This document shows positions 54,754 through 64,000 of a DNA stretch of 64,000 nt, piece by piece. Numbering within the stretch: the stretch's first letter is position 1; the number at the start of each line of letters is the position of its first letter. The stretch is from contig NZ_CP071798.1 in assembly GCF_017498505.1 (NCBI RefSeq), forward strand, positions 1,054,001 to 1,118,000. Reading direction: 5' to 3'. The position numbers and the translations under genes are program-made. Below the pieces are notes generated by a model. It did not search any database. It saw only the letters and a list, made by a program, of their open reading frames with translations, and had not been told where the DNA came from. The DNA comes from Sporosarcina sp. Te-1 (lineage in GTDB: Bacteria; Bacillota; Bacilli; Bacillales_A; Planococcaceae).

Positions 54754-56817
54754 CTATTTTATTAATGCGTTGCAGTCTACGATGAGAGCGACTTGACCAT
54801 TTCCAAGAATGGTGGCTCCTGAAATGGCAAAGACACTCTGCAAGTAGTTGCCAAGGGATTTCAATACGATTTCCTGCTGGCCTATAAAAGAATCCACGAC
54901 CAGTCCAGCTAGTTTCTCGCCCTTTCGAACAATGACGACAGATTGGAACCCGTCGGAGCGTCCATCTGCATCTTCCATTTCAAATATATCCTTCAGGTTG
55001 ACTAATGGGACAATACTTCCTCGGAAGTCAATGACCTTTTGATTGTGAGCATTCATAATATCAGAAGTTTGGATGATCGCTGTTTCAATGATGGATGATA
55101 ACGGGATAGCATAAATATCCTTATCCAATTCCACCAACATGACCGATATGATCGACAGCGTCAACGGAAGCTGTACTTGGAAAAGGGAACCTTGCCCTTC
55201 TTTGGAATCAATGGAGATATAGCCGCCCAATGATTCAATTGTACTCTTCACCACGTCGAGCCCGACGCCCCGTCCTGAGACATCTGTAATCTTTTCAGCA
55301 GTTGAAAAACCGGAAGCCAAAATGAGTTCAGCCACTTGTTTATCAGTTAACGTTGCAGCTGATTCTTCTGTTATAATACCCCTCTCCAACGCCTTGGCAA
55401 GCACACGTTCCCGGTTAACCCCCGCCCCGTCATCTTCCAATTCGATAAAGACATGGTTACCTGAATGGTAGGCACGCAATGTGACAGTCCCTTCTTCAGG
55501 TTTGCCTTTTGCAATTCGCTCTGCCGGACTTTCGACTCCATGATCTAACGCATTGCGTATGAGATGAACGAGCGGATCCCCGATTTCATCGATCACGGTC
55601 CGGTCCAATTCTGTTTCTGCACCGATGATCTCCAATTTGATTTTTTTATCCAAGTCCCTGGCCAACTGTCGAACCATTTTAGGGAAACGATTGAATACCG
55701 TTTCCACGGGAATCATTCTCATATTCAAAATAATGTTCTGAAGATCTCCGGAAACTCGTGTCATTCTTTCCACGGTTTCATTTAAATCCGGATTGTGCAG
55801 TTCACTTGCAATCGACTGCAGACGCCCCCGGTCAATCACCAGTTCTTCAAATAAGTTCATTAAAACATCCAAGCGATCGATGTTCACACGTATTGTCTTA
55901 TTCGAATGACTAGCTGCTGAACCTCTTTTGCTTTGCTGTTTCGCGGCTGCTTCTTTCACTGGCTCTTGTTTGTTTTCCTTCTCTTCCACAACGGCCTTGG
56001 AAGCTTGTTCTTCCTTCGCACGCTTCTCTTCCTTCAAAGCATTTACAGATATCGGCATAACTTGAACATGCTCTACCTCTGACACCTTCATAACTTTGGC
56101 AGAAATTGCGCTAACATCCTCTTTTGTCAATAATACAACAGTAAATTTCTCGTCAAAATCTTCATTTTCCAGCTGCTCGACATTTGGTATCGATTTAATT
56201 ACTTCACCGGACTTCTCCAGTATTTCAAAGACCATAAATACACGAGCCGCTTTTAATAGGCAGTCCTCTCGCAACTCAACAGTTACTTCGTACGCTTGGA
56301 ACCCCTGCTCAGACGATTGTCCGATTACAGTTAATTCGAACTCATCATACTCCATAGAAGGAGCGGATGCATTGTTCATTTCAACCTCCATGACAGCAGC
56401 TGCTGTTTCGGCGGCTGAAGAGTCGTTCGGAATAGATTCACCCGCTTCTATCCGGTTCAAGATGGATACTAGTTCAGATACGTCTTTCTTGCCGGTACCT
56501 CCAGCTTCGATGTCCAGTACCATTTCTTCCAAATAATCAACCGCTTTGAATACAACATCCAATATCTCAGTCGTCACTTCAATCTTCGAATTCCGGATTG
56601 CATCCAATACGTTTTCCATTTTATGTGTCAAGTCCGCTATGTCCTCATAGCCCATCGTCGCGGACATGCCTTTTAATGTATGAGCAGATCGAAAAATTTC
56701 ATTTACAATCGCCAAATCTTGCGGATTATTTTCAAGCTCCAACAAATGTTCGTTGCATGATTGGAGATGCTCCTTACTTTCATCAAGAAACATTTCCAAG
56801 TATTGATTGGTTTCCAT
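54754..56817 (-). CDS. cheA: Chemotaxis histidine kinase CheA
   Basis: Cytosolic kinase of the receptor array, 687 residues. P1 HPt domain with phospho-His at about 46 (RSAHTLKGMSATMGYEDIA), P2 CheY/CheB-binding domain at about 160-260, Lys/Glu/Gln-rich linkers, P3 dimerisation helices at about 315-370, P4 ATPase (N box HLIRNALDHG; G1 DDGAG; GRGVGLDVV) and P5 CheW-like domain from about 545. Start ATG at 56817, nine bases after GGGGG; a GTG one codon upstream is possible. Sits between cheB and cheW. Identity certain. Confidence 0.97.
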   Translation of the reverse strand: METNQYLEMFLDESKEHLQSCNEHLLELENNPQDLAIVNEIFRSAHTLKGMSATMGYEDIADLTHKMENVLDAIRNSKIEVTTEILDVVFKAVDYLEEMVLDIEAGGTGKKDVSELVSILNRIEAGESIPNDSSAAETAAAVMEVEMNNASAPSMEYDEFELTVIGQSSEQGFQAYEVTVELREDCLLKAARVFMVFEILEKSGEVIKSIPNVEQLENEDFDEKFTVVLLTKEDVSAISAKVMKVSEVEHVQVMPISVNALKEEKRAKEEQASKAVVEEKENKQEPVKEAAAKQQSKRGSAASHSNKTIRVNIDRLDVLMNLFEELVIDRGRLQSIASELHNPDLNETVERMTRVSGDLQNIILNMRMIPVETVFNRFPKMVRQLARDLDKKIKLEIIGAETELDRTVIDEIGDPLVHLIRNALDHGVESPAERIAKGKPEEGTVTLRAYHSGNHVFIELEDDGAGVNRERVLAKALERGIITEESAATLTDKQVAELILASGFSTAEKITDVSGRGVGLDVVKSTIESLGGYISIDSKEGQGSLFQVQLPLTLSIISVMLVELDKDIYAIPLSSIIETAIIQTSDIMNAHNQKVIDFRGSIVPLVNLKDIFEMEDADGRSDGFQSVVIVRKGEKLAGLVVDSFIGQQEIVLKSLGNYLQSVFAISGATILGNGQVALIVDCNALIK

Positions 56818-56831
56818 CACTAAGTGCCCCC

Positions 56832-57956
56832 TTATTGTTTTAGGCTTTCCACGATTGTCGATGCGATGTCTTGTAAATCAACGACCTGATCGGCAAGTCC
56901 TGATTCAATGATCGCTTTTGGCATCCCGTAAATGACGGAAGTTTTTTCCGACTCGGCTATGCAAATGGCATTACCGCTCTTTTTTACTAGTTGCATGCCG
57001 GCTTTTCCATCATGGCCCATGCCTGTCATGACGATTGCAACAAAGCGGGCATCCCGAATGGCGGCGGCTGATTCGAACAACACATCCACAGATGGTCGAT
57101 GTCCCATTCTCGGCAGTTCCTCGGCGTCTAAACGGACACAAAAAGCGGTCCCAATTTTTGAGATTTTTAAATGTTTACCTCCAGGAGCAATATAAGCCGT
57201 CCCTGGGACGAGCAACTCGCCGTCCGAAGCCTCCTTGACATGAATGCCGCTAAGCCCATCCAAGCGATCAGCCAATGATTTAGTGAAACCGGGCGGCATA
57301 TGCTGCACTACTAAAATAGGCACACCGATGTCGGATGGTAATTTTGTCAAAACCTCTTGTAGTGCTCTCGGCCCCCCGGTCGATGTACCTATTATAACAA
57401 AAGTATTAGTCGATTTGGTATACTTTTTCTTCTGTAGGGCTGAATTCAATTGCACTAAATGGGGGGATTGCTCCTCTTTTGATGGGATGAGAACAGTGTC
57501 CCGAGTAACATTCCGGTTGGCTGCTGCTGTTGTTGTCAACGCGGTAATCTTCGCTTTTGAAGCCGCAACCACTTTCTCGACAATTTCCCTTTCCACATCC
57601 TTTAAATTCAAAGATATGGGCCCACCCGGCTTTGCAACAAAGTCAACAGCTCCATATTCCATGGCTATTATCGTATTGGCCGCACCTATTTCTGTTGTAC
57701 TGGAAAGCATGACAATTGGTACAGGATTTGTTTCCATTATACGTTTCAGCGCTTCCAGTCCATTAAGCACGGGCATTTCTATGTCCATCGACACAACATC
57801 AGGTTTTAATAACTGAACTTTTTCCAATGCTTCTCTTCCATTCCGGGCCGTCCCAATCACTTCTAGTTCAGGATGGGAAGAAAGCATTTCAGAGATCAAT
57901 TTCCTCATAAAAGCAGAATCATCAACAATAAGAACTTTTTTTCGAACGTCTCGCAT
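56832..57956 (-). CDS. cheB: Receptor methylesterase/deamidase CheB
   Basis: Two-domain response regulator that demethylates chemoreceptors. 374 residues. Receiver domain: VLIVDDSAFMRKL at 8-20, phospho-acceptor Asp58 in VVSMDIEMPVLNG, Thr/Lys switch near VAKPGGP. Esterase domain triad: Ser in GTSTGGPRAL, His in VVQHMPPGFT, Asp in MTGMGHDGKAG. The ATG start at 57956 follows the flhG stop by one base; three upstream in-frame codons include a GTG over that stop. Between flhG and cheA as in B. subtilis. Confidence 0.96.
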   Translation of the reverse strand: MRDVRKKVLIVDDSAFMRKLISEMLSSHPELEVIGTARNGREALEKVQLLKPDVVSMDIEMPVLNGLEALKRIMETNPVPIVMLSSTTEIGAANTIIAMEYGAVDFVAKPGGPISLNLKDVEREIVEKVVAASKAKITALTTTAAANRNVTRDTVLIPSKEEQSPHLVQLNSALQKKKYTKSTNTFVIIGTSTGGPRALQEVLTKLPSDIGVPILVVQHMPPGFTKSLADRLDGLSGIHVKEASDGELLVPGTAYIAPGGKHLKISKIGTAFCVRLDAEELPRMGHRPSVDVLFESAAAIRDARFVAIVMTGMGHDGKAGMQLVKKSGNAICIAESEKTSVIYGMPKAIIESGLADQVVDLQDIASTIVESLKQ

Positions 57957-57957
57957 T

Positions 57958-58824
57958 CTACCCACGTCCTCTCGAAAAAAGACTTTTTAACCGGCCTAAG
58001 AAGCTTTGTTCCCTCGCATCCTCTACTTCTCTTGGAATCCCGGCAAATGCGGTCGCAATAGACCTCATCTTCTTTGAGACTGGAGCTTCTGGATGCAAGA
58101 GGATAAAAGGCTTCTGGGCAACAACAGAAGTATGGACAACCGGATCTTCCGGCAAGTAACCTAAGACGGTCGTTTCTTTATTTAAAAATTTCGACATCGC
58201 AAATTGGAGTCGTCTTGCGGCTTCCAATCCCTCTTCCTGTTTAGCAACACGATTGCTAACTAAATGGAAGTGTTTCTCTTGATCTTGTAGAAAGATGAAC
58301 TTCATCATGGAATATGCGTCTGTAATGGAAGTGGGTTCCGTTGTTGAAATGACAATGACTTCATCGACCGCAACGATGAGATCTATCGAGCTTTGGGTCG
58401 CTCCAGCGCCCATATCAAACAGGATGAAGTCAAACTCTTTTTGCAATTGCCCAAAAGCTTCCAACAAACGGCTAAACATTTCCTCTGACCAGTCAAGGAC
58501 GCTGTCTAGACCAGACCCGCCCGATATGAAAGCCAGTCCATCTGAATCTATAGTGACGACCTCTTCAAGCGATCTCTGCCCGCTTACATAATCTTTTAAA
58601 CTATATGCAGGAGCAGCCCCGAGCAAAATATGGATATTGCCCATTCCGATATCCATATCAACTATGATCACTTTCTTACCGGAAATTTGAAGAGCATATG
58701 CAAAATTAGTCGAGAAATTCGATTTTCCTACACCGCCCTTACCGCTGACAACAGCAATCGAGCGGGCCAAGCTGCCTTGGGCCTTCAACATTTTAAGACG
58801 TAATGCTTCGGCTTGATCACGCAT
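57958..58824 (-). CDS. flhG: MinD-like ATPase FlhG (YlxH)
   Basis: Flagellar number/placement ATPase of the MinD/ParA family, 288 residues. Deviant Walker A SGKGGVGKSNFSTNFA near 26-41, Walker B-type VIIVDMDIGMGNIHILLG, and the switch II region FILFDMGAGATQSS. The N terminus RDQAEALRLKML is the DQAxxLR motif that activates FlhF GTPase. The C-terminal helix may target the membrane. ATG at 58824 follows AAAGGTGTTTCCC and overlaps the end of flhF by 8 bases. Function known from B. subtilis YlxH/FlhG. Confidence 0.95.
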   Translation of the reverse strand: MRDQAEALRLKMLKAQGSLARSIAVVSGKGGVGKSNFSTNFAYALQISGKKVIIVDMDIGMGNIHILLGAAPAYSLKDYVSGQRSLEEVVTIDSDGLAFISGGSGLDSVLDWSEEMFSRLLEAFGQLQKEFDFILFDMGAGATQSSIDLIVAVDEVIVISTTEPTSITDAYSMMKFIFLQDQEKHFHLVSNRVAKQEEGLEAARRLQFAMSKFLNKETTVLGYLPEDPVVHTSVVAQKPFILLHPEAPVSKKMRSIATAFAGIPREVEDAREQSFLGRLKSLFSRGRG

Positions 58825-59935
58825 GGGAAACACCTTTTACCAGCAGGGAAATGAGAGTATCCAAAGTGGCTTCCTCCAGATCCTCGGGCACTTCTTGACC
58901 GTCCGTATAATACGCGACGCCCATCTGATATTCTTTCATTAAGTTGAAAATCGGGCCAATCGAACCTGTTTCATCCACTTTTGTAAAGATGAACTGCTCG
59001 ACCGGTAATGTTTTGAATTGATCGATGATCGCTTTCATATCTTCCTCTTTAGACGTAACTGAAAGCACGAGATACAATTCCATTTCCAAAGAAAAATCAA
59101 CGAGTGACTGCAAGTCACGAACAAACTTCTCTTCTTTGTAATTCCGTCCTGCTGTATCAATAAATAAAAGATCACGGTCTGCGAGCTTTTCAATTGCCGT
59201 TTGGAAATCATCCGCGTTATAGGCAACTTCGACCGGTGCTTGCAAGAGATTCGCATAGGTGCGCAATTGTTCAATTGCAGCGATTCGGTACGTATCTGTT
59301 GTAATGAAACCGATTTTCTTTTTTCGTTCCAATAAGGCACGAGCCGCAATTTTGGCAATGGTTGTCGTCTTTCCGACTCCTGTCGGTCCGAGCACATTGA
59401 CAAATTTTTTGGAGAAAGCTGTTCCACCGAACTTCAGATTTCGAAATTCCTCCCTAAGGATTGCCTTTGTTTCATCAACCTGTTCAGCAATAGAGAAATC
59501 TCTCTTCTCGGTTTTCATTTTTGTGAAAATCCCATTCCCAATCCGATCAATTAAAGCCCGGTCCAGGCCCTGACGCTCCAAATGGGCAAGCAAGGGCTTT
59601 AGGTCATCCGGATAATGGTCCATTCGGTTTGAATGCTGCATTTGTTTAAGCAGCCGTTTCATTTCTTTCACTTCTTTATTCAAATCAAGATCTGGTTTAG
59701 CTGCGGCTATCTCGGAAGTCGGTTCCGTAACGTGGGCAGCTGCCGAATGAAACGGCTTTACTGCTGGCTCATCAAACCCAGCTACAACTTCAACGGATTT
59801 TTTTTGAAACAACCCGAGAAAGCCTTTAGATTTGACCACATTTGAACTTAGAATGACCGCGTCATCGCCAAAGTCTGCCCTGACTTTTTTCATCACTTCG
59901 ACCATGGTATTGGCAGTATACTTTTTCATCTTCAT
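58817..59935 (-). CDS. flhF: SRP-like GTPase FlhF
   Basis: Signal-recognition-type GTPase guiding flagellar position. 372 residues: basic N-terminal region (KKYTANTMVEVMKKVRADFGDDAVILSS), an N domain, and NG GTPase with G1 GPTGVGKTTTIAKIA near 182-196, G3 DTAGRN, and TKVDE (G4). ATG at 59935 overlaps the flhA stop (TAATG) and follows GGTGGTGGATATTTA. It overlaps flhG by 8 bases. FlhG stimulates its GTPase through the DQAxxLR motif noted there. Identity firm. Confidence 0.95.
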   Translation of the reverse strand: MKMKKYTANTMVEVMKKVRADFGDDAVILSSNVVKSKGFLGLFQKKSVEVVAGFDEPAVKPFHSAAAHVTEPTSEIAAAKPDLDLNKEVKEMKRLLKQMQHSNRMDHYPDDLKPLLAHLERQGLDRALIDRIGNGIFTKMKTEKRDFSIAEQVDETKAILREEFRNLKFGGTAFSKKFVNVLGPTGVGKTTTIAKIAARALLERKKKIGFITTDTYRIAAIEQLRTYANLLQAPVEVAYNADDFQTAIEKLADRDLLFIDTAGRNYKEEKFVRDLQSLVDFSLEMELYLVLSVTSKEEDMKAIIDQFKTLPVEQFIFTKVDETGSIGPIFNLMKEYQMGVAYYTDGQEVPEDLEEATLDTLISLLVKGVSHA

Positions 59936-61965
59936 TAAATATCCACCACCCCAACACTTTGTACTTCTATCGAAGCTTCCAGCTCATTGTAAGACAAGAC
60001 CGGAATTTGCGGGAAATACCGTTCCGTTATTTGCCTTAAATACATACGAATTGCTGGTGAACATAATATAATCGGTGATTGATCCAACAACGCGACTCTT
60101 TCCACTTCCCGCGCAATTGACTCCAATATGTTTTGAGAAATAGATGGATCCAGAGATAGATAATTCCCCTGTTCCGTTTGTTGGATATTGTCCGCTATCA
60201 GCTTCTCTACTTTTCCTGAGACAGTAAGTACTTTTAATGACTGACCGGCTGCAGAATATTGATTGGTAATTTGTCTCGCTAATGACTGCCTGACGTACTC
60301 CGTTAATAAATCTACATCCGAGGTATATTTCGAGTAATCGGCCAATGTTTCGAAAATAATTGGTAGATTACGAATAGAGACATGCTCGTTTAACAACTTG
60401 GCCAAAACTTTTTGAATCTCACCAATTGATAACGGGGTAGGTGTCAACTCATCAACAAGGATTGGGTACGTTTCGCGAACATGGTCCACGAGTTGCTTGG
60501 TTTCTTGTCGGCCGATTAAATCCGCTGCATTCGCTCGGATCACTTCCGTCAAATGGGTGGAAACAACACTTGGCGGATCAACAACCGTGTAGCCCATAAT
60601 TTCGGCATCTTCTTTAACAGCTTCAGTAATCCACTTTGCCGGGAGGCCGAATGACGGTTCAATCGTGTCAATGCCTTCAATTGAATCATCTCCGCCTGGG
60701 CTCATTGCCAAATAATGATCTAATAGCAATTCTCCCCGAGCCATTTCATTTCCCTTAATCTTAATTCGATATTCATTCGGCTGTAATTGTATATTATCCC
60801 GGATACGCACAACCGGAATCACGAGACCTAGTTCCAATGCCAACTGTCTGCGGATCATCACGACACGGTCCAACAGATCTCCGCCTTGTTGAGCATCTAC
60901 AAGAGGGATGAGTCCGTATCCAAATTCAAATTCAATTGGATCAACGTTCAACAAGTTCACGACATTTTCCGGACTCTTCATTCCTTCTGTCTCGACTTCT
61001 TCCTCCATCTCAAACAATTCCTCAGGATCTTCCTCTGGCTTACGTGACATGAAATAGGCACCCGCCGCTAACGCCGCGGCGATCGGAATTGTGACAACAT
61101 CATTGATTGGCGTAGCTAATCCGAGTAATGCAATCGTGGCAGCCGCAACATAGAGCAATTTTGGTTGTCCTAAAAGCTGCTTGGTAATATCTGAACCAAG
61201 GTTGCCTTCTGATGCCGCACGGGTAACAACGATACCGGTTGCCGTGGAAATGAGAAGTGCAGGAATCTGGGATACGATACCATCACCTACCGTAAGCCGG
61301 GAAAACTGAGTAGCAGCTTCGGCAAATGGCAATCCCATTTGAGCGACACCTATAATCATCCCGACAAGCAAGTTAATGATGACAATAATGATCCCTGCAA
61401 TCGCATCCCCTTTAACAAATTTGGTCGCTCCGTCCATCGCTCCATAGAAATCCGCTTCGTTGCTGACCTTTTCTCTCCGCATGCGCGCTTCCGTTTCCGA
61501 AATCATGCCTGCGTTCAAGTCGGCATCAATACTCATCTGTTTCCCAGGCATCGCATCTAGCGTGAAACGGGCTGCCACTTCAGAAACCCGTTCCGAACCT
61601 TTTGTAATAACGATAAACTGGATGATGATCAAGATGACAAATACTACGAGTCCGACAACAATATTGCCTCCGGTTACGAACGTTCCGAACGTATCAACAA
61701 CCCCACCAGCATCCCCTTCGGATAAAATGGCCCGAGTCGTTGACACATTCAGACCTAGTCGGAATAGTGTCAATAACAATAAGAGCGAGGGGAAGATCGA
61801 AAACTGCAACGCCTCCTGCATATTCATCGCCGTCAACAGGACGAGCAGGGCTAATGTGATATTAATTATGATCAAAAAACTAAGCAGCCAAGGCGGCAAT
61901 GGGATGACGAGCATCGCAACAATCATAATGACGGCTGCTAACACTCCTATATCTCTAAACTGCAT
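59935..61965 (-). CDS. flhA: Flagellar export gate protein FlhA
   Basis: Nonameric export-gate component of the flagellar type III system, 676 residues. N-terminal half has about eight membrane helices (first at about 5-50); conserved FHIPEP-family stretches LFRLGLNVSTTRAILSEG near 67-84 and MPGKQMSIDADLNAGMISE near 138-156. The cytoplasmic C-terminal domain from about 330 handles substrate docking. ATG at 61965 with GTGGGGATGAC. Between flhB and flhF, with the stop overlapping flhF. Confidence 0.97.
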   Translation of the reverse strand: MQFRDIGVLAAVIMIVAMLVIPLPPWLLSFLIIINITLALLVLLTAMNMQEALQFSIFPSLLLLLTLFRLGLNVSTTRAILSEGDAGGVVDTFGTFVTGGNIVVGLVVFVILIIIQFIVITKGSERVSEVAARFTLDAMPGKQMSIDADLNAGMISETEARMRREKVSNEADFYGAMDGATKFVKGDAIAGIIIVIINLLVGMIIGVAQMGLPFAEAATQFSRLTVGDGIVSQIPALLISTATGIVVTRAASEGNLGSDITKQLLGQPKLLYVAAATIALLGLATPINDVVTIPIAAALAAGAYFMSRKPEEDPEELFEMEEEVETEGMKSPENVVNLLNVDPIEFEFGYGLIPLVDAQQGGDLLDRVVMIRRQLALELGLVIPVVRIRDNIQLQPNEYRIKIKGNEMARGELLLDHYLAMSPGGDDSIEGIDTIEPSFGLPAKWITEAVKEDAEIMGYTVVDPPSVVSTHLTEVIRANAADLIGRQETKQLVDHVRETYPILVDELTPTPLSIGEIQKVLAKLLNEHVSIRNLPIIFETLADYSKYTSDVDLLTEYVRQSLARQITNQYSAAGQSLKVLTVSGKVEKLIADNIQQTEQGNYLSLDPSISQNILESIAREVERVALLDQSPIILCSPAIRMYLRQITERYFPQIPVLSYNELEASIEVQSVGVVDI

Positions 61966-61991
61966 GTCATCCCCACTTTCTCAAAGTAATT

Positions 61992-63074
61992 TCATATTTT
62001 GCGTTGTATCCGGTATACATAGGCCAAGATTTCGGCAACTGTCTTGAAAAATTGCTCAGGAATACGGTCGCCTATCTCGGCTTCATCGTAAAGGGCCCTT
62101 GCCAAAGGTCTGTTCTCCACCATGACAATATCATGTTCTTTGGCGATCAATTTAATTTTCTGGGCTACAAAATCAACACCTTTTGCCACGATGACTGGTG
62201 CATCCATATCTTTGTCATCATACTTCAGTGCAATCGCGTAATGGGTCGGGTTTGTGATGACCACGTCCGCTTTCGGTACTTCTTGCATCATTCTCCTCAT
62301 CGCCATTTCGCGTTGGCGTTGCTTAATCCGGGACTTGATGATCGGATCGCCTTCCGAATTTTTATATTCATCCTTGATGTCTTGCTTTGACATGCGAAGG
62401 TTTTTTTCGTAATCATATTTCTGATAGAAATAGTCCAAAACTGAAATAAATAATAGAACAAAAGAAGCGACGATTCCCATGAGTGCAACAAGCTGCCCGA
62501 CTGTCACAAGCGTGTCGTGAGGCGTCTTGAAAGCAAGCCCAAGAACTTTGTCGATATTCATCATGACAATCAATGTGGTGACAGAACCGATAAAAGATAT
62601 TTTCAGCAGCGACTTTAGCAATTCCACTAAGGCACGAACAGAAAAAATTCTTTTCAAGCCTTTAATCGGATCGATTTTTTTAAGGTCAAACTTTAACGGT
62701 TCCCCTGTAAAAAGTAAACCGAATTGAACTAGATTGCCTGCAACCCCTGCCACCACTGCAATTAACATGACCGGTAATAGAATGTAGGCCATCTGCTTGA
62801 CCATTTCAATGTAAATGAGCATTACACCCTCATGATCTAATTCGTCAATTGACAAATACTCATTGAAGGTATGTTCAAAGAAAACAAAGAAGTGATCTCT
62901 CATAAATCCAGCTGCAAAAAATAAAAAGAGAAAGACAAGAAGTAATACAATGGCACTGGTTACATCTTGGCTCTTTAAGACTTGTCCTTTTTTACGGGAG
63001 TCTTGACGTTTCTTCGGTGTGGCTTTTTCTGTTTTCTCACCGGCAAAAAATTGCAAATCAAGCCGCAGCAACAA
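61992..63074 (-). CDS. flhB: Flagellar export switch protein FlhB
   Basis: Export apparatus protein whose self-cleavage switches substrate class. 360 residues: N-terminal DLQFFAGEKTEKATPKKRQDSRKKGQV, four membrane helices at about 35-210, and the autocleavage site NPTH in VVITNPTHYAIALKYD near 262-277. Start: TTG at 63074, eight bases after AGGAGG and one base past the fliR stop; it lines up with the B. subtilis MKLRVDLQFF start. A GTG three codons upstream lies within that SD. Follows fliR and precedes flhA. Confidence 0.96.
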   Translation of the reverse strand: MLLRLDLQFFAGEKTEKATPKKRQDSRKKGQVLKSQDVTSAIVLLLVFLFLFFAAGFMRDHFFVFFEHTFNEYLSIDELDHEGVMLIYIEMVKQMAYILLPVMLIAVVAGVAGNLVQFGLLFTGEPLKFDLKKIDPIKGLKRIFSVRALVELLKSLLKISFIGSVTTLIVMMNIDKVLGLAFKTPHDTLVTVGQLVALMGIVASFVLLFISVLDYFYQKYDYEKNLRMSKQDIKDEYKNSEGDPIIKSRIKQRQREMAMRRMMQEVPKADVVITNPTHYAIALKYDDKDMDAPVIVAKGVDFVAQKIKLIAKEHDIVMVENRPLARALYDEAEIGDRIPEQFFKTVAEILAYVYRIQRKI

Positions 63075-63075
63075 A

Positions 63076-63852
63076 TCAGCCACCTCCTAAAATAATCATC
63101 AACCCACGCATGGAGGACATCATGACTTCAAACAACTTCTGCATGACAGCGATCATGACGCCTGCCATGATTGCAAGAACTAGAAAACTAACCCCTATTT
63201 TAATTGGAAAACCGACCACGAAAATATTCAGCTGGGGAACGGTCCTCGCTGTAATTCCAAGCGCCAAATCGACTAAAAAAAGAGTAGCGACGATCGGGAT
63301 GGACATTTGAAACGCTATGGCGAAAGTCATGACAAACGTTCTAACAACGAATTCGATTACTCGTTCATCCGCAAAAGCCGGCCATAAATGATCCACTGAT
63401 ATGAATTGGTAGCTATAAAATATTCCATCCAACAACATGTGATGACCATTCAGTGAGAGTAATAACAGCAGCGCAAGCGCATTGAAAAACTGGCCGAGCA
63501 ACGGCGATTGGGCGCCGGTTTGCGGATCAATGACATTAGCGATGGCAAAACCCATTTGAAAGTCGATAAATCCGCCCGCAATCTGAATAGCAGAAATGAC
63601 AATATAGGCGATCATCCCAATAAAGAGCCCGACCATCGCTTCTTTCATTACCAGGAGAAAATAGGTCCCATCTATTTCAAGCGGCGGAACATCCATCGTA
63701 AAAACGATCATCCATGCGAGCAATGCGGCGAAAATAATTCGATGTGTCGCAGGAATCGCCCGGTAAGAAAATAAAGGAACAGTTAAAATGAATGCTGAAA
63801 CTCTCGTCAAAATTAGCAGGTATAACGGGACGGAAGATAAAAACTGTTCCAT
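63076..63852 (-). CDS. fliR: Flagellar export protein FliR
   Basis: Membrane component of the FliP-FliQ-FliR export gate, 258 residues with about six helices. Typical family sequence: LILTRVSAFILTVPLFSYRAIPATHRI near 13-39, GGFIDFQMGFAIANVIDPQTG near 92-112, and NIFVVGFPIKIGVSFLVL near 207-224. ATG at 63852 with GGGTGATTGA; it starts four bases after the fliQ stop, and its own stop is one base before flhB. Identity firm. Confidence 0.95.
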   Translation of the reverse strand: MEQFLSSVPLYLLILTRVSAFILTVPLFSYRAIPATHRIIFAALLAWMIVFTMDVPPLEIDGTYFLLVMKEAMVGLFIGMIAYIVISAIQIAGGFIDFQMGFAIANVIDPQTGAQSPLLGQFFNALALLLLLSLNGHHMLLDGIFYSYQFISVDHLWPAFADERVIEFVVRTFVMTFAIAFQMSIPIVATLFLVDLALGITARTVPQLNIFVVGFPIKIGVSFLVLAIMAGVMIAVMQKLFEVMMSSMRGLMIILGGG

Positions 63853-63856
63853 TCAA

Positions 63857-64000
63857 TCACCCGATAAACCGAGTCAGATTATCAAATATATCGGAAGCGA
63901 ACGATGTGACGCGTGATAACATCCACGGACCGAAAAAGATGATGGCAACAAGCACTGCGATAATCTTTGGCACAAACGCCAAGGTCTGTTCCTGAATTTG
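63857..64000 (-). CDS. fliQ: Flagellar export protein FliQ (5' end beyond window)
   Basis: The last 47 residues of FliQ read into the window edge. The visible segment QIQEQTLAFVPKIIAVL followed by a hydrophobic helix and FGPWMLSRVTSF is characteristic of the second half of FliQ (family about 89 residues). The N-terminal half with the first membrane helix lies outside. The stop at 63857-63859 is four bases before fliR. Partial because of the window boundary, not because of damage. Confidence 0.9.
   Translation of the reverse strand, partial: QIQEQTLAFVPKIIAVLVAIIFFGPWMLSRVTSFASDIFDNLTRFIG

Overview
The window is a 64 kb block of core chromosome from an endospore-forming, flagellated member of the Bacillales. 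Gene content and order follow the Bacillus subtilis segment from fliQ through the fla/che operon, rpsB-tsf, polC, nusA-infB, pnp, dapA, spoIIIE and recA to spoVS, read in reverse. Spore genes (spoVS, spoVFA, spoVFB, spoIIIE), a B. subtilis-type LexA box at recA and a PolC-type polymerase fix the group. Differences from B. subtilis suggest Planococcaceae (Sporosarcina-like): pbpX, ymfJ, tepA, dapG and ylxY are absent and a nucleoside ABC transporter sits beside ymfC. The genus is inference. I support 59 protein genes, all on the minus strand, so transcription runs from position 64000 toward 1. I saw no tRNA, rRNA, CRISPR array, insertion sequence or prophage.

Layout in transcription order. 64000-51440 is the distal fla/che operon: fliQ (cut by the edge), fliR, flhB, flhA, flhF, flhG, cheB, cheA, cheW, cheC, cheD, then an intrinsic terminator, sigD, a small conserved protein and swrB. 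51433-48149 is rpsB, tsf, pyrH and frr, with terminators after rpsB, tsf and frr. 47789-37377 is the envelope and replication run uppS, cdsA, dxr, rseP, proS, polC. 37329-29226 is the transcription/translation operon rimP, nusA, rnpM, ylxQ, infB, ylxP, rbfA, truB, ribF, rpsO, starting with a strong promoter and an early terminator-like hairpin. 29045-21634 holds pnp, the M16 protease ymxG, ymxH, the dipicolinate synthase pair, asd and dapA. 21555-17426 has RNase J2 and SpoIIIE. 17281-8142 has the GntR regulator ymfC, the nupNOPQ nucleoside transporter and the ymfF-ymfH-ymfI cluster. 8008-1 has ymfK, rodZ, pgsA, cinA, recA, rny, ymdB and spoVS.

Many starts were moved from the longest reading frame to an internal codon with a good Shine-Dalgarno sequence (SD); several are TTG or GTG (recA, pgsA, rodZ, nupO, nupN, rnjB, spoVFA, flhB).

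I found no convincing new multi-gene system. The points most worth checking are small and regulatory: the terminator separating cheD from sigD, the promoter plus early terminator ahead of rimP-nusA-infB, paired inverted repeats ahead of ymfC, a degenerate RNase J2 active site, an eleven-fold Gln-Asn repeat in IF2, a ylxQ extension overlapping infB, and U-tract-poor hairpins between operon genes.
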